This document shows, piece by piece, positions 1 through 8,234 of a DNA stretch of 64,000 nt (positions are counted from its first letter, which is position 1; every line of letters starts with the position of its first letter). The position numbers and the translations under genes are program-made. The stretch is from NCBI RefSeq assembly GCF_006337165.1, contig NZ_CP040896.1:992001-1056000 (forward strand). Direction: 5' to 3'. The stretch comes from Hymenobacter jejuensis. Lineage in GTDB: Bacteria > Bacteroidota > Bacteroidia > Cytophagales > Hymenobacteraceae. The notes beneath the pieces were generated by a model. That model worked only from the letters and a program-made list of their open reading frames with translations, did no database searches and was not told the origin of the DNA.

Positions 1-774
1 CTGACTGGCGGCATGGCGCTGGCCATGTCGGCGTTGGCCGTGCTGGACCCTGGCTACGTGCAGGCCGCGACCATCCCCGAGGACGACAAAGACCTCGTGG
101 CGGAAGATGTAACCTGGCCCGGCGACGACACCACCATGAAAGGCTACTTAGTGCACCCGAAAGGCCATAAGAAACGCGGCGCAGTGGTGGTTATTCACGA
201 AAACCGCGGGCTTACGCCCCACATCAAAGACGTAACGCGCCGCGTGGCGAAAGCCGGGTACTTGGCGTTGGGTGTCGATGCGCTCTCCCCTTTCGGCGGC
301 ACGCCCGCCAACGAAGACGAAGGCCGCACGCTCATCGGCAAGCTCGATCCACAGCAGAACCTCAGCAACTACGTTCGGGCCCTCGAATACCTGCGCAACC
401 GCAAAGACAGCAACGGCAAAACCGGCTGCGTGGGCTTTTGCTGGGGTGGTGGCCTCGCCAACCAGCTCGCCGTGCACGATTCCAAGCTCAATGCAGCCGT
501 AGCCTACTATGGTCAGCAGCCCAAGGCCGAAGACGTCCCGCTAATCAAATCGGCAGTCATGCTCCATTACGGTGGCCTCGACGAGCGCATCAATGCGGGC
601 ATCCCGGCCTACGAAGCAGCCCTAAAAGCAGCCGGCGTGCGCTACGAGCTATACGTGTACGAAGGAGTTAATCACGCATTCAACAACGACTCATCGCCGG
701 CGCGCTACAATGCGGAAGCAGCCAAACTGGCCTGGGAACGGACGCTACGGTTGTTTCACGAGCAGTTGGGGTAG
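1..774 (+). CDS. dienelactone hydrolase family protein (5' end cut by window)
   Basis: An alpha/beta hydrolase of the dienelactone hydrolase family. The frame is open to the first base, so the true start is probably upstream; the first ATG in the window is at 13. The visible N-terminus looks like the end of a signal sequence (ending near ...GYVQA), so export is likely. The Cys-His-Asp triad can be seen: nucleophile Cys in GFCWGGG, Asp in GGLDERI and His in NHAFNND. Substrate is unknown, since the family covers many esters and lactones. It converges on the peptidase gene across a shared hairpin terminator. Confidence 0.88.
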   Translation: MTGGMALAMSALAVLDPGYVQAATIPEDDKDLVAEDVTWPGDDTTMKGYLVHPKGHKKRGAVVVIHENRGLTPHIKDVTRRVAKAGYLALGVDALSPFGGTPANEDEGRTLIGKLDPQQNLSNYVRALEYLRNRKDSNGKTGCVGFCWGGGLANQLAVHDSKLNAAVAYYGQQPKAEDVPLIKSAVMLHYGGLDERINAGIPAYEAALKAAGVRYELYVYEGVNHAFNNDSSPARYNAEAAKLAWERTLRLFHEQLG

Positions 775-792
775 CAAAAGACCGCTCCCTCT

Positions 793-838
793 AAACACAA
801 CGCCCCGCCGGTTCCAAGACCGGCGGGGCGTTGTGTTT
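793..838. terminator. bidirectional hairpin terminator
   Basis: Perfect 19-bp inverted repeat (793-811 with 820-838), GC-rich in the centre with A/T-rich outer flanks, between two convergent genes. It can terminate transcription from both sides. Confidence 0.85.
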
Positions 839-852
839 ATGCTCAGCTTGGC

Positions 853-2409
853 TTACGACTTGGGCTGCGGCATGGCTTTGCGCGGCAGTTTCTGGTCGCG
901 CATGGCGGTGTTGTACACGAACGAGGCGACGATCACCGAAGCCTGCTTGAGGTCGTCGGGTTGAAGGCGCTCGTAGGTATCCATGTTGGTGTGGTGGGTG
1001 CGCGTGCCGTAATCGAGGCCGTCCTGAATGAACTGGAAACCAGGCAAGCCGATGGCGTCAAACGACAAGTGGTCGGTGCCGCCAGTGTTGCGGGGCGTAA
1101 TGGTGGTCGCGCCGAGGTCGGCGAAGGGTTGCAGCCATGCCGTGAAGATTGGCGCAACTGCCTCATTCCCTTGCAGATAGATACCACGGATTTTGCCAGT
1201 ACCGTTGTCGAGGTTGAAGTAGCCGGCCAGCTTCTCATGATCCGGCAGCATCTTCATGGTGGCGGGGTCGCCGAAGTGGTTTTTCACGTAGTTTTTCGAG
1301 CCGTGCAGGCCTTCTTCCTCCTCACCCCACAAGGCAATCCGGATGGTGCGCTTCGGCTTGACGTTCAGGGCTTTCAGGATGCGGACGGCTTCCATCATCA
1401 CGGCGCAACCGGCGGCATTGTCGGTGGCGCCGGTGGCGGCGTGCCACGAGTCGAGGTGGCCGCCCAGCATCACGATTTCGCTTTTGAGCTTGCGGTCGGT
1501 GCCGGGAATTTCGGCGATGACGTTGTAGCCCTTCAAATCCTGCGTCTGAAACTTGGTAATGGTTTCCATCTCCACTTCCACCGGAATGCCGCCTTCCACC
1601 AGCCGAATCATGCGCAGCTGATCTTCGGGGGCCATTTCAATTTCGGGTAGCACAGGCTTAGTGTCGGCGGCGTAAGGCGCGCCGTTGCTGGTAAAAAACG
1701 TACCGTCGGAGCCGCCGCGGGGGTTGCTCAACACGGCGGAGGCACCTTCGCTCATCAGGAACTCCGTGATTTTACCGCGCAGCGCGATGCGGGCGCGGTA
1801 AGCAGCCATGGCATCGTCGGAGAGAGCCGGGCGAGCCGACGGGCCTGCCGTGGCGGCCGTCATTTTCTGCAATTCCTCGTCGGTGTAGCGCTTAGCATCC
1901 GGTTCAAAACCTGCCTTGGGCGGCGAGGTCACTTCCGTGATCACGATTTTATCACGCAGCTGGCCTTTGTATTTGTCGAGATCGGTTTCTGCGGCGGCTT
2001 TCACGTACACAACCTGCTTCTTGATGGGGCCGCTGGTGGAAGGCGTCCAGGCTTTCGGTGCCCCGATCATGGCATGGTAATACGGCTTGGTCATGGCCAC
2101 GTACGACTTCTCAATGTCCCAGCCGCGGCCAAAATCTCCCCACGGCTCGATGTTGGCATTGACTAAGCCCCACTTGGTGAGCTGCGTTTTGGTCCATTGG
2201 TTGGCGCGCTGCAAGCCTTCGGAGTTGGCGAGACGCGGGCCACAGACATCGGTGAGGTAAAAGGCCGTTTCCATTACTTTGGAGCGGTTCAGGCCTTCGT
2301 CTTTGATCTTGGCAATCATGGCCTGATCGACTTTTTCGGCCTGTTGGGCCACGGCCGGCGCACTGGCCGCAAAGCTGCCGGCTAGCGCTAGAAATGCTAA
2401 TTTGTTCAT
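853..2409 (-). CDS. M28 family zinc aminopeptidase, secreted
   Basis: Secreted M28-type metallopeptidase of 518 residues with a signal peptide (about residues 1-21, ending AVAQ). A PA-type insert region (about 120-250) precedes the catalytic domain. The two-zinc ligand set is complete: His318 and Asp330 (GGHLDS...TGATDN), Glu-Glu at 363-366 (GEEEEG), Asp401 (FNLDNG) and His447 (GGTDHLSF). It probably trims peptides outside the cytoplasm. Transcribed alone. The leader up to 2617 shows no motif I recognise. Confidence 0.9.
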   Translation of the reverse strand: MNKLAFLALAGSFAASAPAVAQQAEKVDQAMIAKIKDEGLNRSKVMETAFYLTDVCGPRLANSEGLQRANQWTKTQLTKWGLVNANIEPWGDFGRGWDIEKSYVAMTKPYYHAMIGAPKAWTPSTSGPIKKQVVYVKAAAETDLDKYKGQLRDKIVITEVTSPPKAGFEPDAKRYTDEELQKMTAATAGPSARPALSDDAMAAYRARIALRGKITEFLMSEGASAVLSNPRGGSDGTFFTSNGAPYAADTKPVLPEIEMAPEDQLRMIRLVEGGIPVEVEMETITKFQTQDLKGYNVIAEIPGTDRKLKSEIVMLGGHLDSWHAATGATDNAAGCAVMMEAVRILKALNVKPKRTIRIALWGEEEEGLHGSKNYVKNHFGDPATMKMLPDHEKLAGYFNLDNGTGKIRGIYLQGNEAVAPIFTAWLQPFADLGATTITPRNTGGTDHLSFDAIGLPGFQFIQDGLDYGTRTHHTNMDTYERLQPDDLKQASVIVASFVYNTAMRDQKLPRKAMPQPKS

Positions 2410-2644
2410 CCAGAAGATATTGAAGGATCAGAAGATTTTCTTGCCTTAAAGAAACAGGAAAAGCCGTTGGGTTTCACATTCTTTCTGAACACCGAGCTTT
2501 CTGTAAGCCACGACGGCTGAATATTATTTCGCTTCGTGCGTTCGCCATGCGCAGCGCAGCCTGCCCTCCTTCATACATCCCAAATAAACCCCACTCCTAC
2601 TGCTCACGTCTAACAAGGTGCCGCTTCATCAATCCGCACCTGTT

Positions 2645-4456
2645 ATGAGTCTTTGGGAAATCATTCGCCGACTTTACCCTTACGTTCTTCCTTATAAGCG
2701 ATTAGTACTCAGCACGTTGCTTCTGACGCTGGTGGGCTCGCTGGCGGCGCAGGTCAACCCGTTTGTGTTGCGCTACACCGTGGACACGGTGCAAGGCCTA
2801 CTCGATGCCCACAAAGGGCTCGCACAAGGTCTTGATTTACTGATAGTTGTGAGCGCACTGCTGCTGGGCAAGGAAATCGTGAACACGTTTATCCAGTTCG
2901 GGCAGAAGTTTTATGGCGAGAAAATTCGCATCAACGTGTCGAGCACGCTCTCGCAGGACGCGATTCATAAGCTGCTGGGCTATCAGTTAGGGTTTTACTC
3001 CGAAAGCGGCAACCAGACCGGCAAGCTCCAAACCCGCATCGACCGCGGCGTTGAAAGCCTGATGAAGCTGGTGCAGAACTTCTTCATCGACATTCTGCCG
3101 CTGTTTGCCAATGCCGTGGTAGCCTTGGTTATCATGTTCACGGCCAACGTGTACGTGGGGCTGGTGGCGCTATTTATTCTGCCGATCTATTTCTGGATCA
3201 GCTACCGACAGGCCGATAAGCTCAACGGCACGCGCCGGGCCTTGCGCAGCCTGCGTGAGCAGAAAAGCCAGGGCTTAGTCAACCTCATCGATTCGGCAGT
3301 GGTCATTAAAAGCTTCGTGCGCGAAGACTACGAGGAGGAAAAGCAGAACCAACTGCAACAAAACCTGCAGGAAGCTCAGCTTCAGACGCGCAAAACCAAC
3401 TTTCTCTACGACGGCCTCAAAACCTTTGTGGAGCAGGTCGGTGTGGTGCTTATCATCATCCTGACGGCCTATCTGGTCCTCGACCGGCAGATTTCGATCG
3501 GGGCCATTATGTTCCATATTCTGCTGTTTAACAACGTATCGGCGCCCATCCGGCAGTTGCACCGCATCTACGACGAGATGAACGAAGCCCTTACCTATTC
3601 GGAAGGCTTTTTCGACATTCTCGACGCCGACGACGCCAAAGAAGCAACCGGCCCCATCCAGCCCGATCAGGTACGCGGCACGTTTGAGATCTGCAACGTC
3701 GATTTCACCTATCCCAGTGGCACACAGGCCCTTTATGATGTATGCCTGACCATAGAAGAAGGCAAAACCACGGCGCTGGTGGGCCTGAGCGGCGCGGGCA
3801 AAAGCACCATCATCAATCTGCTCTGCAAGTTCTACGAGCCCGACCGCGGCAAAATGCTGCTCGACGGCCGCCCACTCGCCGACTACGACACGCACGCCCT
3901 GCGCCAGCGCATCGGGCTGGTGCTCCAGAAAAACCACATTTTCAAAGGCACCATCGAAGAAAACATTCGCTACGGCAACATGCACGCGACGTTTGAGGAA
4001 GTGGTCGAAGCCGGCAAACAAGCCTATCTGCACCAGCAGATCATGGAACTACCGAAACAGTATCAGTCAGATGCTCAGCAGCTTAGCGGTGGTCAGCAGC
4101 AGCGCATCGCCATTGCGCGGCTGTTCCTGAAAAACCCGCCCATCATCTTTCTTGATGAGCCCACCGCTTCCCTCGACGCCATTGCGACGGAGCAAATCAA
4201 AAACAGCCTCGACGCCATCAAGCAGGGCCGCACGGTGGTCATCATCTCCCACAGCCTTGCCCAAATCGTGGACTCCGACTGCATCTACGTTATGAAGCAG
4301 GGCCGCATGGTGGAAAGCGGCACCCACGACGAGCTCTACGACATGAAAGGCACCTACCGTGAGATTTTTGACGCCTCTGCCCGCAGCCTGAATATTGAGA
4401 AAATTGCGCGCGTGATGGCCGACGATGGCGATGAGGTAATGGATACGGCGGGGTAA
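2645..4456 (+). CDS. ABC exporter, fused permease and ATPase
   Basis: A half-size type IV ABC exporter, expected to work as a homodimer in the inner membrane. The N-terminal half has six membrane segments (about residues 25-310) and the C-terminal half is the ATPase: Walker A GLSGAGKST near 380, signature LSGGQQQR near 480, Walker B IIFLDEPTASLD near 500, and the H-loop in ISHS. I prefer the ATG at 2645 (MSLWEII...) over an in-frame GTG at 2618, because relatives usually begin this way. Substrate (lipid, peptide or drug) cannot be told. Stands alone. Confidence 0.9.
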   Translation: MSLWEIIRRLYPYVLPYKRLVLSTLLLTLVGSLAAQVNPFVLRYTVDTVQGLLDAHKGLAQGLDLLIVVSALLLGKEIVNTFIQFGQKFYGEKIRINVSSTLSQDAIHKLLGYQLGFYSESGNQTGKLQTRIDRGVESLMKLVQNFFIDILPLFANAVVALVIMFTANVYVGLVALFILPIYFWISYRQADKLNGTRRALRSLREQKSQGLVNLIDSAVVIKSFVREDYEEEKQNQLQQNLQEAQLQTRKTNFLYDGLKTFVEQVGVVLIIILTAYLVLDRQISIGAIMFHILLFNNVSAPIRQLHRIYDEMNEALTYSEGFFDILDADDAKEATGPIQPDQVRGTFEICNVDFTYPSGTQALYDVCLTIEEGKTTALVGLSGAGKSTIINLLCKFYEPDRGKMLLDGRPLADYDTHALRQRIGLVLQKNHIFKGTIEENIRYGNMHATFEEVVEAGKQAYLHQQIMELPKQYQSDAQQLSGGQQQRIAIARLFLKNPPIIFLDEPTASLDAIATEQIKNSLDAIKQGRTVVIISHSLAQIVDSDCIYVMKQGRMVESGTHDELYDMKGTYREIFDASARSLNIEKIARVMADDGDEVMDTAG

Positions 4457-4572
4457 GGGAAATTCTTTGTTATAGCGGCAAAGTGAGGTGATTGTGCGTC
4501 TGGAGCAGATTGATAAGTTTGTAGACTACGGCAAAACCGCGTGTTGCCTGTGTTTCAAACTGTCATTTAAAA

Positions 4573-5331
4573 ATGCTCAGAATTTCTTCCCTTCTTCTAG
4601 CTACTGGCCTTTTCTCTTGCAGTAGTCATAGTAATGCCAAAGCTTCGTCGGAAGATAAAATACCAGTAGAAAACATTGTTCCTACTAAAGATCAGAAAGA
4701 CAGACGAATACAATCTGAGGCTTATTGTAAAGCTCACGGTATTCCCGTTTACACAAACCCTAATTCACTATTCGTCGATTCAGAGGCAGAGGCATCTTTC
4801 CGCACGAAAGATGAAGTAGTTGATAGGGCCTTGGCGCTGTGCTACATCGGCTTAAAAAGCGAAGGGCTTGAGCAGCGGTACCTGGCAAAAATGGATGCGG
4901 ACTTTCACATCTCTTCCAAGCTGACGCCAACCGAGCAAGGATATGCAAGGGCAAAGCGGCCGACCGAACAGCAGAAAACCGACGCCGGTTGGCGCTACGA
5001 AAGCTTACACGTCATGCTGTGGGCGTTAAGCTTTGTCGACACCTTGAGCTATCCCGATCGCATGTGTAATGTGGCCAGTGACGTGAAAATCATTCATGAC
5101 TTATCTGAGAATGATTTTCGTGAAAAAGCTAAGCTGAGAAGCAAAAAGGAAATTCTCGACCAAGCAGATTTAATACTGAGGCTGAATTGGGCGTGCACCA
5201 ATGCGAGAATGAAGCAAAAACCCAATCCGGGTAATCTCGACCAAGGGGTGGTATTTGAAAGACATTATTCCTTTAATTGGCTCATCAAGTATATGGGCCA
5301 AGAATGGGATGACGTCACGACTGACACCTGA
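4573..5331 (+). CDS. hypothetical lipoprotein
   Basis: Protein of 252 residues with a short hydrophobic N-terminus and a cysteine at residue 16 (GLFSC), a plausible lipobox. No family recognised. The mature part is charged, with several Trp and Cys residues and no obvious repeats. The DNA is visibly more AT-rich than its neighbours, especially 4570-4830, which may mean recent acquisition. No operon partner. Confidence 0.65.
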   Translation: MLRISSLLLATGLFSCSSHSNAKASSEDKIPVENIVPTKDQKDRRIQSEAYCKAHGIPVYTNPNSLFVDSEAEASFRTKDEVVDRALALCYIGLKSEGLEQRYLAKMDADFHISSKLTPTEQGYARAKRPTEQQKTDAGWRYESLHVMLWALSFVDTLSYPDRMCNVASDVKIIHDLSENDFREKAKLRSKKEILDQADLILRLNWACTNARMKQKPNPGNLDQGVVFERHYSFNWLIKYMGQEWDDVTTDT

Positions 5332-5460
5332 GCCGCTCTGCCCTGAGCATACATCGCCTGTCGCTTCTCACTGTTGACTAGTGCTGCCAAACCAGCGAGC
5401 CAACAGCGTTACTTTCAATGACCCAACTGCCGCAAATCGTGCACCTCGTTAATACGCTGC

Positions 5461-6561
5461 ATGAACGCTTTCGATATTGCCCAACTCCGCCTTGCTAACC
5501 ATCAGCTTACCGCGCCGCGATTTACTCACCCCGCGGAAGTAGCGGCTTGGTTTGGCGCCATTCAGGCGCAGGACTATGCTCAGGCCAAATGGGCGCTTGG
5601 CATTCGGGTACCGGGAGCTACTGAAGAGACTATTGAGCAGGCATTTGCCGATAAATCCGTCGTTCGTACCTCGTTGCTGCGAGGCACGCTGCATGTAGTG
5701 GCGGCGGCCGATATTCGTTGGCTGCTCACCTTAGTGGGGCCGCGCAGAATTGCCGCCTGCGCAACATTGTATAAGAAGGAGGCGCTTGACGACGCCACCT
5801 TTGATCTTTGTAAAGATTTGTTAATCAACTCATTGCAAGGAGGCAATCAACTAACCCGCGAGGAATTATCCAGCGTGTTTGGGCAAGCGGGCATTGAGGC
5901 CACCGGCTTTCGTTTGTCGCACATCATCCAGAGAGCAGCTTTCTCACAGCTGCTTTGCTACGGCACTCGGCGAGGCGCCAGCCCGACTTTCACCTTACTG
6001 GATGAGTGGATTGCCCCGTCCCGGCCCCTGAGTCGGGAAGAGGCACTGGCGGAGTTGGCCAAACGGTATTTTACCAGCCACGGCCCGGCCACGCTGCCAG
6101 ATTTTGCTTGGTGGTCGGGTCTGACGCTCAAGGAGGCCAAGCAAGGCCTGGAGCTGAACAAGTCCGTTTTGGTCTGCGAAACCCTGGATGGAGAAACTTA
6201 TTGGCTTTCACCCGCTACTACTGCACCGCAGCCCCCAAATCCCGACACGCAAATACTGGCCGGCTTCGACGAGTATGTGTTGGGCTACCGCAACAGAAGC
6301 ATCTGTCTGCCTGAAGCTTACACAAGACAAGTGATTACGGTAAACGGCATTTTCAATCCGACCATTGTGCAGAACGGGCGGGTGCTCGGCACGTGGGCAC
6401 GAATGCACAAAAAAGACAGCGTGGTGGTCACTAAGAAGCTTTTCGGGCCTGTGAGCCAAGCTACCGATCAGGAAATCCAGACTGCTGCCGAGCGCTATAG
6501 CCACTTCGTGCGCAAGCCGTTGGTAGTTGCCGAAAACGGTTTTGCAGCCCAAGGCTTCTGA
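5461..6561 (+). CDS. winged-helix AlkZ/YcaQ-like DNA glycosylase family protein
   Basis: Member of the winged-helix HTH_42 family, 366 residues, the usual length. Characterised relatives are DNA glycosylases that remove bulky or crosslinked bases: AlkZ protects Streptomyces from azinomycin, and E. coli YcaQ unhooks crosslinks. The catalytic motif is visible as Gln35-Ala-Gln37 in AIQAQDY, the QxQ form of AlkZ rather than the QxD of YcaQ. No biosynthetic cluster is adjacent, so a general repair role is more likely than self-resistance. Activity is inferred. Confidence 0.8.
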   Translation: MNAFDIAQLRLANHQLTAPRFTHPAEVAAWFGAIQAQDYAQAKWALGIRVPGATEETIEQAFADKSVVRTSLLRGTLHVVAAADIRWLLTLVGPRRIAACATLYKKEALDDATFDLCKDLLINSLQGGNQLTREELSSVFGQAGIEATGFRLSHIIQRAAFSQLLCYGTRRGASPTFTLLDEWIAPSRPLSREEALAELAKRYFTSHGPATLPDFAWWSGLTLKEAKQGLELNKSVLVCETLDGETYWLSPATTAPQPPNPDTQILAGFDEYVLGYRNRSICLPEAYTRQVITVNGIFNPTIVQNGRVLGTWARMHKKDSVVVTKKLFGPVSQATDQEIQTAAERYSHFVRKPLVVAENGFAAQGF

Positions 6562-6578
6562 GGCATTACCTTGGTTTT

Positions 6579-7400
6579 ATGAAACGCCACTTGCTGTTCT
6601 TTTCGCTTTTGCTGCTTTGCCAATGGGCTGTGGCTCAGACAGTACCCTATGGCAACAACCCCGCCGCCGGCAAGTACGCTACCGTGCGCGGCGTGAAGCT
6701 CTACTACGAAGCGTATGGCACCGGCCCGCCCCTGCTGCTTTTGCACGGCAATGGCGGCAGCAGCAAGGACTTTCAGAAAACCATTCCCTACTTCGCCAAG
6801 CGCTACCATGTCTTGGCCCTCGACAGCCGGGCCCACGGCAAATCCGTGGATCGCGCCGATTCCTTGAGCTTCGAGATGATGGCCGACGATTGTGCCGCGT
6901 TGCTCACCCAATTGCGCCTCGATTCGGCCTATGTGCTGGGCTGGAGCGACGGCGGCATCACGGCGTTGCTGCTGGCCTTGCGCCACCCCGAGAAGGTGAA
7001 AAAGTTGGCCGCCACCGGCGCCAACCTCTGGCCTGATTCCACGGCGCTCATGCCGGAACTGTGGCAGCAAATGAAGCGCGGCTACCAGGAAGGCAAAAGC
7101 CAAACCTTCACCGACCCCGCCCGCAAAAACGACTGGAAGGTATTTCTGCTCGACTGGAACCAGCCGCACGTGCCGCTGTCGGCGCTGGGCCGCATCAAGG
7201 CGCCCGCTTTCATCATTGCCGGCGATCGCGACGTAATTCGGCCCGAACACACAGTAGCCATTTACCAAAATCTACCCCGCGCCTGGCTCTGGATTGTGCC
7301 CAACAGCGGCCATGCCACGCTACGGGAGCACGCCGCTGCGTTTAACAGCAAGGTGGACGAGTTTTTCAGAGCCCGATCTATCTTGGCGCCCGCGCGGTAA
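6579..7400 (+). CDS. secreted alpha/beta hydrolase
   Basis: Alpha/beta-fold hydrolase of 273 residues with a clear signal peptide (about 1-20, ending AVAQ). The oxyanion motif LLHGNGGSS, nucleophile elbow GWSDGG (Ser), acid in GDRDVI and His in NSGHAT form a complete triad. Likely a periplasmic or surface esterase or lactonase; substrate unknown. It starts 17 bp after the AlkZ-like gene and could share its transcript, though the functions do not obviously connect. Confidence 0.85.
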   Translation: MKRHLLFFSLLLLCQWAVAQTVPYGNNPAAGKYATVRGVKLYYEAYGTGPPLLLLHGNGGSSKDFQKTIPYFAKRYHVLALDSRAHGKSVDRADSLSFEMMADDCAALLTQLRLDSAYVLGWSDGGITALLLALRHPEKVKKLAATGANLWPDSTALMPELWQQMKRGYQEGKSQTFTDPARKNDWKVFLLDWNQPHVPLSALGRIKAPAFIIAGDRDVIRPEHTVAIYQNLPRAWLWIVPNSGHATLREHAAAFNSKVDEFFRARSILAPAR

Positions 7401-7562
7401 CGCCGCCCCCGATTATTATCGTGAATTGGGCGCGTAATTTGTGGCTATTAAGCATGTACAACCAATGCCTCGTCCACCACGGGCAGCGATCTACTTCCTT
7501 GGCACGTCTGTCGTATACTGTTACTTCCGTTTTGGTTCCACCCCGTACCCAAACCCCACCCC

Positions 7563-8114
7563 ATGAAAGTTTTACTTATTCTCTGGCTTGTCCTGCTCGG
7601 CAGTGCGGCCAGCGCTCAGCAGGTGCCTTATACTTTCTCGATTTTACCCCTCGACAACGCCACACATAAAGTAGTATACACGGCGGTAGTGCCCGTAGCC
7701 GGTGCGTCGAAAGACCAATTGTTCTCGCGGGCGCAGGAATGGTCGGCGCAGCAGGTGCGCGATTATAAGGCCACGGAACTTCGGAACAATCAGGAAGTGG
7801 GCGTCGTCCGGACGCGGATTACGCGCAAAAAAGGGCAGGAAGCTTATACGTATGCAGTATCAGTTTCGGTGAAAGACGGATTTTATAAGTACTTGATTAC
7901 CAATATATTATATACAGAACCCGATTATCTCCGTGCGGGCAAATACAGCACTGGCCCTACTACCACCAGCATCGAAAAGATTGTGTACACCCGGCCTAGC
8001 AAGTACCGCGACCAGAAGCTGACCGAAGTAGATGCACACGCAAAAAAAATTATCAACGACCTGATTAAGAACATGTTGCACAAGCCCACCGACGACTTGG
8101 CAACCCAATGGTAA
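7563..8114 (+). CDS. DUF4468 domain secreted protein
   Basis: Small secreted protein of 183 residues with a signal peptide (1-19, ending SAQQ) followed by a DUF4468-like domain, a family common in Bacteroidota whose function is unknown. The ORF contains one copy of the window's 35-bp palindromic element (7881-7915), read as part of the coding sequence. Monocistronic; converges with the glutamine synthetase gene. Confidence 0.75.
   Translation: MKVLLILWLVLLGSAASAQQVPYTFSILPLDNATHKVVYTAVVPVAGASKDQLFSRAQEWSAQQVRDYKATELRNNQEVGVVRTRITRKKGQEAYTYAVSVSVKDGFYKYLITNILYTEPDYLRAGKYSTGPTTTSIEKIVYTRPSKYRDQKLTEVDAHAKKIINDLIKNMLHKPTDDLATQW
7881..7915. repeat. 35-bp three-block palindrome, copy 1 (inside a CDS)
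   Basis: Left block TTTTATAA (7881-7888), four bases, core TTGATTACCAA (7893-7903), four bases, right block TTATATAC (7908-7915). Spacing is identical to the intergenic copies. Confidence 0.55.
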
Positions 8115-8162
8115 GGACTTAGCTATCGTTGAGCTGCTGCGCTAGATCTTCCAACCTTGCAT

Positions 8163-8209
8163 GCCGAGCGCAACCGAAGCACCTCTCTCCCACTTCGGCT
8201 GCGTTAGGC
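8163..8209. repeat. REP-like hairpin between convergent genes
   Basis: Imperfect inverted repeat. Bases 8169-8179 pair with 8193-8203 at 10 of 11 positions. The left part resembles the GAGCGCAGCGAAGCATCT-type repeat I associate with Bacteroidota intergenic regions. It probably serves as the end signal for both the DUF4468 and glnN transcripts. Confidence 0.5.
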
Positions 8210-8234
8210 ATAAGGCATTGGTTATTAAGCTCTT

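Noticed and set aside
961-1650. Long plus-strand ORF of 229 codons opposite the M28 peptidase
   Set aside because: It is antisense to a gene with a complete metal site and signal peptide. Its own protein has no recognisable features and reflects the GC-rich codon pattern of the real gene.
6495-7268. Minus-strand ORF of 257 codons opposite the alpha/beta hydrolase
   Set aside because: The plus-strand frame has the signal peptide and catalytic triad. The minus frame is an antisense shadow.
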